Origin: CAYJPV01 sp964372095
Lineage (GTDB): Bacteria; Acidobacteriota; Vicinamibacteria; Vicinamibacterales; JAKQTR01
Assembly (NCBI GenBank): GCA_964372095.1
Contig: CAYJPV010000006.1
Span: 62,001-126,000, forward strand
Direction: 5' to 3'
Length of the DNA stretch: 64,000 bases
This document shows, one piece after another, positions 40,579-48,225 of the stretch. Each line of letters opens with the position of its first letter. Position 1 is the stretch's first letter. A program made the translations under genes and the position numbers. The notes under the pieces are model-generated. The model saw only the letters and a program-made list of their open reading frames with translations. It had not been told where the DNA came from and did no database searches.

Positions 40579-40645
40579 TTAGAGAGGTCAGCCGGCAACG
40601 AGGCCGGCACCTGACAACAAACGTCGCACGCCCAAGGAGACGATT

Positions 40646-40972
40646 ATGAAACGCGCACTGTTGATGGCACTCGGACTGGTTCTCGCAACTTCCCTCACCG
40701 CGGCGGCGCAGTCGACGCCCGCCCCGCAGGCACCGAAAGTCAGCCCCGCGTTCGTCGACGCGAACGGCGACGGCATCTGCGACAACTTCCAGAGCGGGAC
40801 GCGCCAGGGCGCCGGTCTCGGCCAGGGCCGCGGGCGCGGCAAGCGGCTCGGGCCGCAGGACGGCAGCGGCTTCGGGCCTGGCGCCGGAGCGGGCGGCGGC
40901 ACGGGCACCGGCACCGGCGTTTGCGACGGCACGGGGCCGAAGGGCGGCCAGCGACGGGGCGGCCGCCGGTAG
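40646..40972 (+). CDS. Small Gly-rich secreted protein with DxNGDGxCD motif
   Basis: The 108-residue protein has a clear signal peptide (MKRALLMALGLVLATSLTAAAQS, cleavage after about residue 22). A single calcium-binding-like loop FVDANGDGICDNF (about 37-49) follows, then a Gly/Arg/Pro-rich tail containing one more Cys-Asp (GVCDGTG). The DxNxDGxxD loop resembles EF-hand or thrombospondin type-3 repeats. AAGGAG lies upstream of the ATG. It is probably the first gene driven by the sigma-54-like promoter at 40563. Function unknown; its Gly-rich tail parallels the sensor segment of the upstream kinase. Confidence 0.7.
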   Translation: MKRALLMALGLVLATSLTAAAQSTPAPQAPKVSPAFVDANGDGICDNFQSGTRQGAGLGQGRGRGKRLGPQDGSGFGPGAGAGGGTGTGTGVCDGTGPKGGQRRGGRR

Positions 40973-41095
40973 GAGTCTGACATACACCCGGGGTCGGGCT
41001 CGTCAAGGCGGAACCACGTGGTTCCAAGGGCGTGCCCACAGGGATCCGCTGCCCGACCCCGTTCTCTGCCACGCCCAATGCCCCAGAGGTTGACC

Positions 41096-42334
41096 GTGTC
41101 TGCACCGACATTCCAGCTCCCACGTCAGCTCCGCCTGCTCATCGCCGGGTTGTCTTTCTTCATCGCGACAACCGCGGCCGCCCAAGCGCAGCCGTCGTTC
41201 AACGTCACGCTGGGCGGCACCTTCGACTCGTTCACGCCCGTGGCGTCAGCGGCCGAAGGGCGCCAGAATCTTGCAGGCACGGTCAACCTCGAACATCTCT
41301 TCGCCGACGCCCGGGGCCGCGTCTTCTACGACCTCGACGGCGGCGAGTACGACTCCCCCGGCGACTGGTCCTACTTCCAGCACAACGCCGGCTTCACCTA
41401 CCGCTTCGGCGGCGCCGACGCCAATGACCGCAAGCTGTTCCTGAACGGTTCCGCCGTGAAACGCACCAATGGCGATGCGTGGACCACGGCGGCGTACTCG
41501 GGGTTCGGCGCGGGGCTGAATGCCGAACTCCACCCCGGCGCCACGAGCACGCTGAAGGCGGGCTACCGGGTCGACTACCGCAGCTTCGCCGACTACGCGG
41601 CCCTCACGCAGGTTGAACAGCGCGTGTTCTCGAGTGCGCTCCGGAGTTTCGAAAGCCGGACCACACTGGTGGGCGAACTCCAGGTCGGGGTCAAACACTA
41701 CGATGGCCGCGTGATCACCGTCTCGCCGGCAACCGGCACCGAGGTGATTCCCGTCAGCAGCCAGGGATTCGGACGGGGCATGGGCCCCGGCCTCCGCGTG
41801 ACCACGCGCCCGGTCTACTCGGTCTCGAACGCCGAAGGCTCGGCGGGCCTGACGTCGGCGCTCGCGCGCATCGCCCAGTCGCTCACGGATCGTACAGGCG
41901 TACACGCCCAGGTCCTGGTGCGGCGCACCTTCGGCTCGGCGCCCCCGGTGCTGGTCACGACGCCCGCCGGCTTCTTCGAAGACGGTGTCTACGACGACCC
42001 CTTCGCGAGCGACGCCCTGTTCTTGCAGGCCGGCATGAAGCACACCTTCGCCAGTGAAGCCGAAATCGCGGCGACCGCGTGGTGGGCTGACAAGGACTAC
42101 ACCGGCGCCGTCGCGCTGGGCCCGGACGGCCTCGATCTGCCGGGCGCGCCGCTGCGCGCCGACCGTGTCACGCTCGGTCAGGTGTCCTGGACGCAACCGC
42201 TGTTCGCCAGCCGGACCGGGGCGGTCACGCTGGACGCGGAACTCGGCTACCGGTTCCTGCGTCACCGCTCGAACGACAGCTTCTACAACTACACATCTCA
42301 CGCGGTGGCCGTGGGCCTGTCGATCGGGTACTAA
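41096..42334 (+). CDS. Outer-membrane beta-barrel protein
   Basis: The 412-residue protein has a signal-like N-terminus (LRLLIAGLSFFIATTAAAQAQ) followed by alternating hydrophobic/polar strands typical of a barrel, such as FNVTLGGTFDSF, NAGFTYRFGGA, STLKAGYRVDYRSF and a final SHAVAVGLSIGY with a C-terminal aromatic residue. I recognise no named family. GTG 41096 has AGAGG 6 nt upstream; the ATG at 41078 is an alternative. It lies 123 bp after the Gly-rich protein gene and 75 bp before the cytochrome-like gene, separated from the latter by a heptamer tract. Confidence 0.7.
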   Translation: MSAPTFQLPRQLRLLIAGLSFFIATTAAAQAQPSFNVTLGGTFDSFTPVASAAEGRQNLAGTVNLEHLFADARGRVFYDLDGGEYDSPGDWSYFQHNAGFTYRFGGADANDRKLFLNGSAVKRTNGDAWTTAAYSGFGAGLNAELHPGATSTLKAGYRVDYRSFADYAALTQVEQRVFSSALRSFESRTTLVGELQVGVKHYDGRVITVSPATGTEVIPVSSQGFGRGMGPGLRVTTRPVYSVSNAEGSAGLTSALARIAQSLTDRTGVHAQVLVRRTFGSAPPVLVTTPAGFFEDGVYDDPFASDALFLQAGMKHTFASEAEIAATAWWADKDYTGAVALGPDGLDLPGAPLRADRVTLGQVSWTQPLFASRTGAVTLDAELGYRFLRHRSNDSFYNYTSHAVAVGLSIGY

Positions 42335-42349
42335 CGGCACCTCAACCGA

Positions 42350-42381
42350 CTATCTACTACCTACTGACTACTGACTACTGC
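42350..42381. repeat. Heptamer repeat tract after the barrel protein gene
   Basis: About 4.5 degenerate units, CTACTAC, CTACTGA and CTACTGA, start 15 bp after the TAA stop of the barrel protein gene and end before the ribosome site of the next gene. Confidence 0.8.
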
Positions 42382-42409
42382 CCTTGTTTCCTGAGAGTGA
42401 GACACGCCC

Positions 42410-43279
42410 ATGTCCGCGCCCAAGAAGTTCAGCTGGAAAGCCTTCATCAGCTTCTACATCGCCTTCTCGTTCATCGTCCTGGGGCTGTCCGGGATCGTGC
42501 TCTACGTCGCGCCGCCGGGACGCATCGCGAACTGGTCGGTCTGGACGCTGGGCGCCCTGAGCAAGGCTCAGTGGCAGGCGGTCCACACGCTGTTCTCGTT
42601 CGTCTTCCTCGTCGCGGCAAGTTTCCACCTGTACTTCAACTGGAAGGTCCTGGTCGCCTACATCAAGAGCAAGCTTCACGAAGGCGTCCGGATGAAGAAG
42701 GAACTTGGCACGGCTTCATCCGTCGCGACACTCCTGCTCGTCCTGACGATTGCCGGGGTTCCGCCCTTCAGCACGGTGATGGCCGTCGGCGACGACATCA
42801 AGAACGCGTGGACGGTCCCCACCAACGAGCCGCCGCTCCCGCATGCCGAAGAGCTGACGATTGCGAAGCTGGCCGAAACGGTGAAGATGCCGCTCGACAA
42901 AGCACTGGAGAACCTCGCGGCGCGTGGCGTGACGATGGCCGGAGACGGCCTGACCGTGCAGCAGATTGCTGACGCGAACAAGCTGACGCCCCAGCAGGTG
43001 TACCAGCGGATGCAGAGCGCCGACGCGAAACCCCAGGTGTCACTGGGCGGCGGCGGGTGGGGTCGAAAGACCGTGGATGACATCTGCCGGCAGTACCTGG
43101 TGCCGGTCGACACGGGGATCGACCGTCTGCGCGCAGCGGGCTTCGAAGCCACCGCGACGACGCCTCTGAAGGATCTGGCGCTCAAGGCCGGAAAGACGCC
43201 CGTCGACGTGGCCAAGATCATCGCGGGCCCTGACGCCGAAATCGCGACTCCGACGACGCATCAGCCGGAGGCGAAGTAG
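42410..43279 (+). CDS. DUF4405-type b-cytochrome-like membrane protein
   Basis: The 289-residue protein has three or four membrane helices in the first 130 residues (FISFYIAFSFIVLGLSGIVLYV, QAVHTLFSFVFLVAASFHLYF and TASSVATLLLVLTIAGV). His residues in VHTLFSF and SFHLYF are spaced as in DUF4405/cytochrome b heme ligands. The C-terminal 150 residues are soluble, with two helical modules (LTIAKLAETVKMPLDKALENLAARG and LTVQQIADANKLTPQQVYQRM in sections) resembling small HTH/SAM-like domains. It probably passes electrons across the membrane to the downstream or neighbouring redox proteins. The partner is unknown. Confidence 0.72.
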   Translation: MSAPKKFSWKAFISFYIAFSFIVLGLSGIVLYVAPPGRIANWSVWTLGALSKAQWQAVHTLFSFVFLVAASFHLYFNWKVLVAYIKSKLHEGVRMKKELGTASSVATLLLVLTIAGVPPFSTVMAVGDDIKNAWTVPTNEPPLPHAEELTIAKLAETVKMPLDKALENLAARGVTMAGDGLTVQQIADANKLTPQQVYQRMQSADAKPQVSLGGGGWGRKTVDDICRQYLVPVDTGIDRLRAAGFEATATTPLKDLALKAGKTPVDVAKIIAGPDAEIATPTTHQPEAK

Positions 43280-43297
43280 GCGGGGCGAGCCCGGCCC

Positions 43298-45028
43298 CTA
43301 CGCCACGGCGCTGGCCCGGCTCGGACGCCGCAGTCGCGGCGCGAGGATGAGGGCCACGCCGTACAGGCCGAGGGCGACAAACAGGGTTCCCGGCCGCGAC
43401 ACCGAGAAGTCCTGGGTGATCATCTTCAGCCCGATGGTGACGAGCAGGGGATAGACGAGCCAGCTCCACTCGACGTAGTCCCGGTGACGGCCGACGTACG
43501 CGACGGCCAGGGCCGCGAGAGACAGGACGCAGGTGCGGAGCGTCGCCAGCGTCCCGGCGTCCACCGTCTCCTCCGCGCCGCCGGCAAGGACCGGAGCCAG
43601 CAGGCCGATAGCGACAGCACCTCCGGCCCAGAGGGTGGCGAGCACGAGGAGCGTGCGGGGAACGTGGATGGCCCGCGTGGTATCACCGATGGGGCGTGCG
43701 GCCAGCCACGCGGCGCCAAGGCCGGCTCCCAGAACAACCATGTGGCCCCACGACGGCTGAGTCCAGGGCTCGGATCCCGACGCGAAGATGGCGGATACCC
43801 CATATCCGGGCACGCCAGTCACGATGGCGGCGGCGCACACGTAGGCGGAGCCGTGCATGATCAGGAACTGGCGGCGCACCCGGGTCCACACGGCGCACGC
43901 CGACACGCCGAGGGCGGCCCACGCGACCGCCGTCACCGGGTTCGGCCAGAGGAGTTGGCAGCCCGCGAGGACGAACACAAGGCCCACGGACGTGTAGAAG
44001 TACACGTTGCGCACCAGGGCCGGCCGTCGGGCGATGAACCAGAACGCCGTCGCGTAGGCCGCCACACCGACGGCCAGACACAGCAATCCCAGCACGCCGC
44101 CGCTGGTGCCGGAGGATCGCGCCACACTGATGGCGCCCCCGAAACCCACGACGAGGATGGCCGCGGTCTGGGCCACCTCGAACGGCACGACGTTGCGGCC
44201 TTTGACGAGGGTACGGATTCCGATGCTGCCAAGGTAACTGGCGACGAGCAGTAGTTGGACGCCGAGGGTCACGGCCACCGATTCCACGGACTGCGGCGAC
44301 AACGCCCGGAGCGCCATTGCGGACACGACCAGGTTCGCGAGGACCGCCACCGGCCATCGCAGCCCGACCCACTCCAGCGAGTACCCCATCCAGAGCGTGG
44401 CCGTGCCCAGGGCAATCAGGACCACGGCGAACGGTGCCACCTCACCGGTGCCGGCGATGAGGGCCAGACTCGTGGCGCACGCGCCCAAGGTCCCTACCCA
44501 TGCAATACCCTGTCTCTGCGTGCGCCCCGCCACGAGCAGGGATGCGGCCGACAGGAGTGCCAGCGCGGTGGCTGCGGCCGCCGGGGACACGACGCGGAAC
44601 TTCATCGCGGCCTCCCAGACGAGCGGGAAGCCGATGAGCGCGGCGGCCAAGGCGTGGAACAGGCCGGCGAGGGGCCGGTCCGCGCGTCGGCCGGCCATCA
44701 CCATCCATGCGAGAGCGTACGCCAGCCCTGCCGCCACGCCCGCAGCAGAGGGCACGGCGCCGGACTCGGTTGTCGCCCGGAGCAGGAAGCCACCCCCGAC
44801 GGCGATGAACAGCTGTCCGAGCATGCCGAGTACCGCGACCAGGTCGGGGCGAGGGTCGGCCCTCTCGATCGCGCTCCGCTGCTCTGACCGCGGCGATGGA
44901 CCAGTGGTTGCGGCGTCGCTGTTCGCCGCCGAAGCCTTTTCCAGGGCCATCACCTGCAGGTGGAGCTGCTCGACGGCAGCTGCGAGGGTTCCGATCCTCT
45001 CCTCCAGCGCGGTCAGTCGGTCGTCCAT
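43298..45028 (-). CDS. DUF2339-like polytopic membrane protein
   Basis: The 576-residue protein begins with a short coiled-coil (LTALEERIGTLAAAVEQLHLQVMALEKA) and then has some fourteen to sixteen hydrophobic helices to the C-terminus. The general layout, an N-terminal coiled-coil with very many membrane spans, matches DUF2339-type proteins; function is unknown. The ATG is at 45028. It lies 52 bp after the NrfD gene on the same strand and could be read through from that operon. Confidence 0.6.
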   Translation of the reverse strand: MDDRLTALEERIGTLAAAVEQLHLQVMALEKASAANSDAATTGPSPRSEQRSAIERADPRPDLVAVLGMLGQLFIAVGGGFLLRATTESGAVPSAAGVAAGLAYALAWMVMAGRRADRPLAGLFHALAAALIGFPLVWEAAMKFRVVSPAAAATALALLSAASLLVAGRTQRQGIAWVGTLGACATSLALIAGTGEVAPFAVVLIALGTATLWMGYSLEWVGLRWPVAVLANLVVSAMALRALSPQSVESVAVTLGVQLLLVASYLGSIGIRTLVKGRNVVPFEVAQTAAILVVGFGGAISVARSSGTSGGVLGLLCLAVGVAAYATAFWFIARRPALVRNVYFYTSVGLVFVLAGCQLLWPNPVTAVAWAALGVSACAVWTRVRRQFLIMHGSAYVCAAAIVTGVPGYGVSAIFASGSEPWTQPSWGHMVVLGAGLGAAWLAARPIGDTTRAIHVPRTLLVLATLWAGGAVAIGLLAPVLAGGAEETVDAGTLATLRTCVLSLAALAVAYVGRHRDYVEWSWLVYPLLVTIGLKMITQDFSVSRPGTLFVALGLYGVALILAPRLRRPSRASAVA

Positions 45029-45080
45029 GTGACGCCTCCCAGGGGCTCGCCCGGCGGCGAGGGTTCACGGCACAACGATG

Positions 45081-46265
45081 TCACGACGGCTGGGACGGTA
45101 TCTCGCCCGCCGCGTGAGGTTCCGGCCACGGCGGAAGGAGCTTGATGAGCCCCGCCAGGATGACGAACGGCAGCAGCATCAGGAAGGCCGCCATCAGCAG
45201 GCCTTCCTGGGAGGCGAACTCCACCTTGTAGGTCGTGTATCCGAGAAAACTCTTCGAAAACAGCTGGCCGCCGATGACCACGTTCCACCGCATGGCGAAG
45301 ATGCCGACGAGCGTCAGGAGGCCGGCCGTCGTGTAGATGCGCGTCCGGACCCGCTCACCGAACGTGACGAGCTGGGTGGCAGCAAGCAGCGCGAGCGGAA
45401 CCAGCGTCCCCAGGATGATCTGCAGCACGATCTGCGACGTGAAGAGCCGTGTCTTCACCATGAAGTCGAGCGTCTTGAACGACTCGTCCGATTCGTAGAT
45501 GCGATGGATGAGGTCGAGCATCTCGAGCGAGAAGTCGATCACGAAGGCGTAGAACAGGTAGCGCGCAATCGTATCGAGGCACGTCATGCTGATGGCCGTC
45601 TTCCTGAATCGGGTCGAGGCGACGTAGAGCAGCATGACGAGGGCAATGCCGGACACGATGGCCGAGAACAGGAACACGATCGGCATCAGGGGCGTGGACC
45701 ACCAGGGGTTGGCCTTGATCGACCCGAAGATGAAGCCCACATACCCGTGCAGCAGAAATGCAGACGGAATCCCGATGATGGTGAGCCACCTGCCGATCTT
45801 GTCGTCCAGACGGACGGCCGGCTCGCTGATGTCGTCCGACCACAGCGTCATCGCCCGATAGGCGGCTCTGGTCATGCCGGTGGAGGCCCTGGCCTTGAGG
45901 ACCAGTTCCTTCCGGTAGTCGAACCAGATCTCGAGCACGAGCACGGCCATCAGATACCAGAGGTACACGAAACCGAACATCGCCATCGCCGACTGCGTGT
46001 GGGGCGTCAGGTACATCTCGAGCGACCGCTCGGGATGGCCGAGGTGCAGTTGCAGCGGCAAGGGCGCCACGAGCAGAAAGGCCAGAGCCGTCAGCAGCGC
46101 CAGCCGGTAGGTCGGCTTAACCGCCTCGACGTTGAACACGCGCTCGAGAGACGCCAGGATGAAGGCGCCGGCCACAAGTCCCGTGATGAACGGATACAGG
46201 ACGATCAGTACGCTCCACTGCAGTTCGAGTTCGTTCGGGTAAATGAAGCCTTCGACGCCGCCCAT
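45081..46265 (-). CDS. NrfD/PsrC-type quinol-interacting membrane subunit
   Basis: The 394-residue protein has about ten membrane helices and the NrfD-family features of polysulfide-reductase-type subunits, including an N-terminal ELQWSVLIVLYPFITGLVAGAFI helix and LHLGHPERS between helices. It would exchange electrons between the quinone pool and the Fe-S protein encoded upstream. AGGAGG precedes ATG 46265, and the Fe-S gene stops 9 bp before. With the Fe-S and tetraheme genes it forms a three-gene operon like the membrane modules of Nrf, Qrc or Cbc complexes. No catalytic molybdenum subunit is encoded here. Confidence 0.88.
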   Translation of the reverse strand: MGGVEGFIYPNELELQWSVLIVLYPFITGLVAGAFILASLERVFNVEAVKPTYRLALLTALAFLLVAPLPLQLHLGHPERSLEMYLTPHTQSAMAMFGFVYLWYLMAVLVLEIWFDYRKELVLKARASTGMTRAAYRAMTLWSDDISEPAVRLDDKIGRWLTIIGIPSAFLLHGYVGFIFGSIKANPWWSTPLMPIVFLFSAIVSGIALVMLLYVASTRFRKTAISMTCLDTIARYLFYAFVIDFSLEMLDLIHRIYESDESFKTLDFMVKTRLFTSQIVLQIILGTLVPLALLAATQLVTFGERVRTRIYTTAGLLTLVGIFAMRWNVVIGGQLFSKSFLGYTTYKVEFASQEGLLMAAFLMLLPFVILAGLIKLLPPWPEPHAAGEIPSQPS

Positions 46266-46274
46266 GATGTCCTC

Positions 46275-47039
46275 CTAACGCACCGAGCCATCGAGGCCGT
46301 TGTAGTACATCTTCGACCCCGTCGCCATCTGTGGCTTGAGCACCTGGATCGTGTGGGTCCGGAGGAACTCGTGAATCGGGTCGGCAGGATTCTTGAGGTC
46401 ACCGAGCGTGCGGGCGCCAGTCGGACAGGTCTCACAACACGCGGTCGTGAGCCCTCTTGTGATGCGGTGGTAGCAGAGGGAACACTTGTCCGCGGTGTGC
46501 GTACGCGGGTCGATGTAGCGGCACCCGTACGGACAGGCCTGCACGCAGTAGCGGCAGCCCAGGCAATACTCAGGGTCCACGAGCACCACGCCGTCGGGGC
46601 TCTCGAAGGTGGCCCCGACCGGACAGACCTGGACGCAGGGCGAGTGCGCGCAGTGATTGCACAGCTTCGGTACGAAAAACGTCTTGATGCGCCCGGTGTC
46701 GCCCTCGAGGGGCTTGAACCCGTCGTACCCGCCATTCGGGGATTCGACCCGGGGATGCTCCATGTCGTCGAGGTCCACCACGTACCGCTCGACCCACGTG
46801 CGGAACGTATCGGGTTCCAGGGGCACATGATTCTCAGCCTTGCAGGCCCGCACGCAGTTGCCGCAGCCGATGCAGCGTTCGATGTCGACAATCATGCCCC
46901 ACCAGTGATCGCTGGTCGTGTAGTTCGGCGCGGACGCTGGCGCGCCGGCCACCAGGGCATCCCACGCGGCAGCGGCGGCCGACGACAGCACCAGGAGTTT
47001 TCCGGTTTCAAGGAGGAAGGCGCGTCGATCGAGGCTCAT
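46275..47039 (-). CDS. Tat-exported four-cluster 4Fe-4S protein
   Basis: The 254-residue protein begins with a twin-Arg signal (SLDRRAFLLETGKLLVLSS). It carries four Cys groups: CIGCGNCVRACKAEN, CNHCAHSPCVQVCPVGA, CLGCRYCVQACPYGC and a split CSLC...CCETCPTGA group. This is the DmsB/NrfC/PsrB pattern. It would wire electrons between the tetraheme cytochrome and the NrfD subunit on the outer face of the membrane. ATG 47039 has GAGGAGG upstream, and the tetraheme gene stops 13 bp before. Confidence 0.92.
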   Translation of the reverse strand: MSLDRRAFLLETGKLLVLSSAAAAAWDALVAGAPASAPNYTTSDHWWGMIVDIERCIGCGNCVRACKAENHVPLEPDTFRTWVERYVVDLDDMEHPRVESPNGGYDGFKPLEGDTGRIKTFFVPKLCNHCAHSPCVQVCPVGATFESPDGVVLVDPEYCLGCRYCVQACPYGCRYIDPRTHTADKCSLCYHRITRGLTTACCETCPTGARTLGDLKNPADPIHEFLRTHTIQVLKPQMATGSKMYYNGLDGSVR

Positions 47040-47052
47040 GGGGACGTCCTCC

Positions 47053-47517
47053 TCAAGACACACGCGGTGCGTGGGGGTTGTGGCACGTGACGCAGGATTC
47101 GTCCCCGGCATGCTCGGCGGGGACCACCTGCGGGTGAGTGGACGGCCGGGATACGTCCTTCGAATGGCAGGGCAGGCAGCCCGCGGTGCCGTCGGGACGT
47201 GTGGGTCTGGGCACTGCGTCATCGCCCGACGCGTGGCGGGCTGAAGGACCGTGACACGCTTCGCACGCGACCCGCTCATGGCGCTGGCCAGTCCGTTTCT
47301 CGACGATGTCCGGGTGACAGTCAGCACAGGCGGCCTGCCCGGCGTAGGCGAGGGGCTTGTCCCGGTTGACGGTCAGCGCGGAAGCCCGGTAGTGCCCGAG
47401 TACTCCAAAGTCGTCCGGAACGAACAGGGCCCGGATCACCAGGAAGGCGGCAATGCCGGCGACAAACAGACCTGCCATACGAAAGACGTGTCGGGCGTGG
47501 CGAAAACGACCACTCAT
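47053..47517 (-). CDS. Membrane-anchored tetraheme c-type cytochrome
   Basis: The 154-residue protein has an N-terminal anchor helix (MAGLFVAGIAAFLVIRALFV) and four CXXCH motifs: CADCH, CEACH, CLPCH and CVTCH. His residues preceding some motifs could be distal ligands. It heads the operon followed by the 4Fe-4S and NrfD genes and probably is the electron entry or exit on the periplasmic side. ATG 47517 has AGGGA upstream. The large upstream frame is not coding for this protein; heme and helix content begin at 47517. Confidence 0.9.
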   Translation of the reverse strand: MSGRFRHARHVFRMAGLFVAGIAAFLVIRALFVPDDFGVLGHYRASALTVNRDKPLAYAGQAACADCHPDIVEKRTGQRHERVACEACHGPSARHASGDDAVPRPTRPDGTAGCLPCHSKDVSRPSTHPQVVPAEHAGDESCVTCHNPHAPRVS

Positions 47518-47850
47518 GCGTTCCCTCCGCGAAGGAGCCTGTGACGCCGTGCCGCGCCGTCGGGTGCGGCCTTCCTGCCGGATATCCGGCGGCAAGAGGA
47601 TCTGCCGACGAGCCTGGTGCCGGGCGGCCGGCGCGCGCGACGGGCTCGGCACGCAACGCGCGGGCGACCCATATACGAACGAACGTTCGTATTCAGTCAC
47701 GCGATGTCTCCGCCGACATGCCGCCCGATACCGAGAGCCGACGCAGGGTTCGTGCCAACGGGGCAAGGGGCAAGGAAGCCAAGTAGGGACGAATAGATAA
47801 TTCGCCCCTACGCTTGACAGCGAGACCTGTAGTTTGATATTTGTAGAAAT
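47518..47850. other. Divergent promoter region, tetraheme operon and arsR
   Basis: This 333-bp stretch shows no convincing gene. It holds a palindrome at 47673-47692, a short GGGGCAA duplication (47758-47772) and the arsR promoter/operator at 47814-47852. The remainder is GC-rich sequence with no clear signal. Confidence 0.5.
47673..47692. promoter_or_regulatory. Palindromic operator-like site upstream of the tetraheme operon
   Basis: ATACGAAC (47673-47680) and GTTCGTAT (47685-47692) are perfect 8-bp inverted arms around GAAC. The shape and ACGAACGTTCGT-like core resemble TetR-family operators. It is 155 bp before the tetraheme ATG, and no TetR gene is in the window. Confidence 0.5.
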
Positions 47851-47852
47851 AT
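47814..47852 (+). promoter_or_regulatory. arsR promoter and ArsR operator
   Basis: TTGACA (47814-47819) is followed 16 bp later by the -10-like GATATT (47836-47841). A perfect palindrome ATATTTGTAGAAATAT (47837-47852, 6-bp arms, GTAG centre) covers the -10 box and reaches the ATG at 47851. ArsR-family repressors typically bind AT-rich 12-2-12 palindromes here. The start codon would be 3-5 nt from the transcript start, so the mRNA is probably leaderless. Confidence 0.65.
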
Positions 47853-48198
47853 GAAATCGCAAGACGGCGAGCAGGATGTCGCCCGCCTCGCCGACATGAT
47901 GGCCGCCATGGGTGCCGAACCCCGGCTGCGGATCATGCGCCTGCTGCTCTCGGCCCATCCCGACGGCCTCGTCGTCGGCGACATCCAGAAGGAACTTCAG
48001 GTCAACGGTTCGACCCTGTCGCACCATCTCGAGAGACTCAGGAACGAAGACCTCGTGGCCGTCGCACGAGAGGGCACGTTCCTGCGCTACACCGTCAACA
48101 CCACGGCGCTTCGCACGCTGCTCTCGTTCCTCTACGCCGAGTGCTGCGGGCGGGGCAAGGCGTTTCGCCCGGATGACTTCATCCAGCGGTGCTGCTGA
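47851..48198 (+). CDS. arsR: ArsR-family metalloregulator
   Basis: The 115-residue winged-helix protein has LADMMAAMGAEPRLRIMRLLL (helix 1-2), VNGSTLSHHLERLRNEDLV (recognition helix) and the wing VAREGTFLRY. It lacks the classic CVC(D)LC site of E. coli ArsR but carries Cys-Cys pairs at YAECCGRG (about 96-97) and at the end IQRCC. Comparable C-terminal Cys pairs bind arsenite in other ArsR types. It lies 27 bp before arsM and likely represses this unit through the palindrome at its own start. No ribosome site is seen. Confidence 0.85.
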   Translation: MKSQDGEQDVARLADMMAAMGAEPRLRIMRLLLSAHPDGLVVGDIQKELQVNGSTLSHHLERLRNEDLVAVAREGTFLRYTVNTTALRTLLSFLYAECCGRGKAFRPDDFIQRCC

Positions 48199-48225
48199 AC
48201 GGCCGCGCCGCACATGGAGACCCAC

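Larger units (their letters stand above)
40321..40645. other. Regulatory intergenic region downstream of the NtrC-like gene
   Basis: This 325-bp stretch has no convincing gene. It holds two copies of a GGGGCC-T-GGCCCC palindrome (40330-40405), a 7-bp-arm palindrome (40417-40432) and a sigma-54-like promoter (40563-40578), each listed separately. An AT-rich patch at 40508-40535 separates them. Confidence 0.6.

Noticed and set aside
40646..40972. The DxNGDG protein as an EF-hand calcium sensor.
   Set aside because: Only one loop is present and no flanking helices; the calcium-binding reading is kept only as a resemblance.
41032..41427. Plus-strand frame overlapping the barrel protein gene.
   Set aside because: Arg-rich alternate frame without domains; the barrel frame has signal peptide and strand pattern.
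43282..43298. GGGGC/GCCCC hairpin between the DUF4405 and DUF2339-like genes as a terminator.
   Set aside because: Arms are only 5 bp with no T-run; it overlaps the stop of the convergent gene and could be chance.
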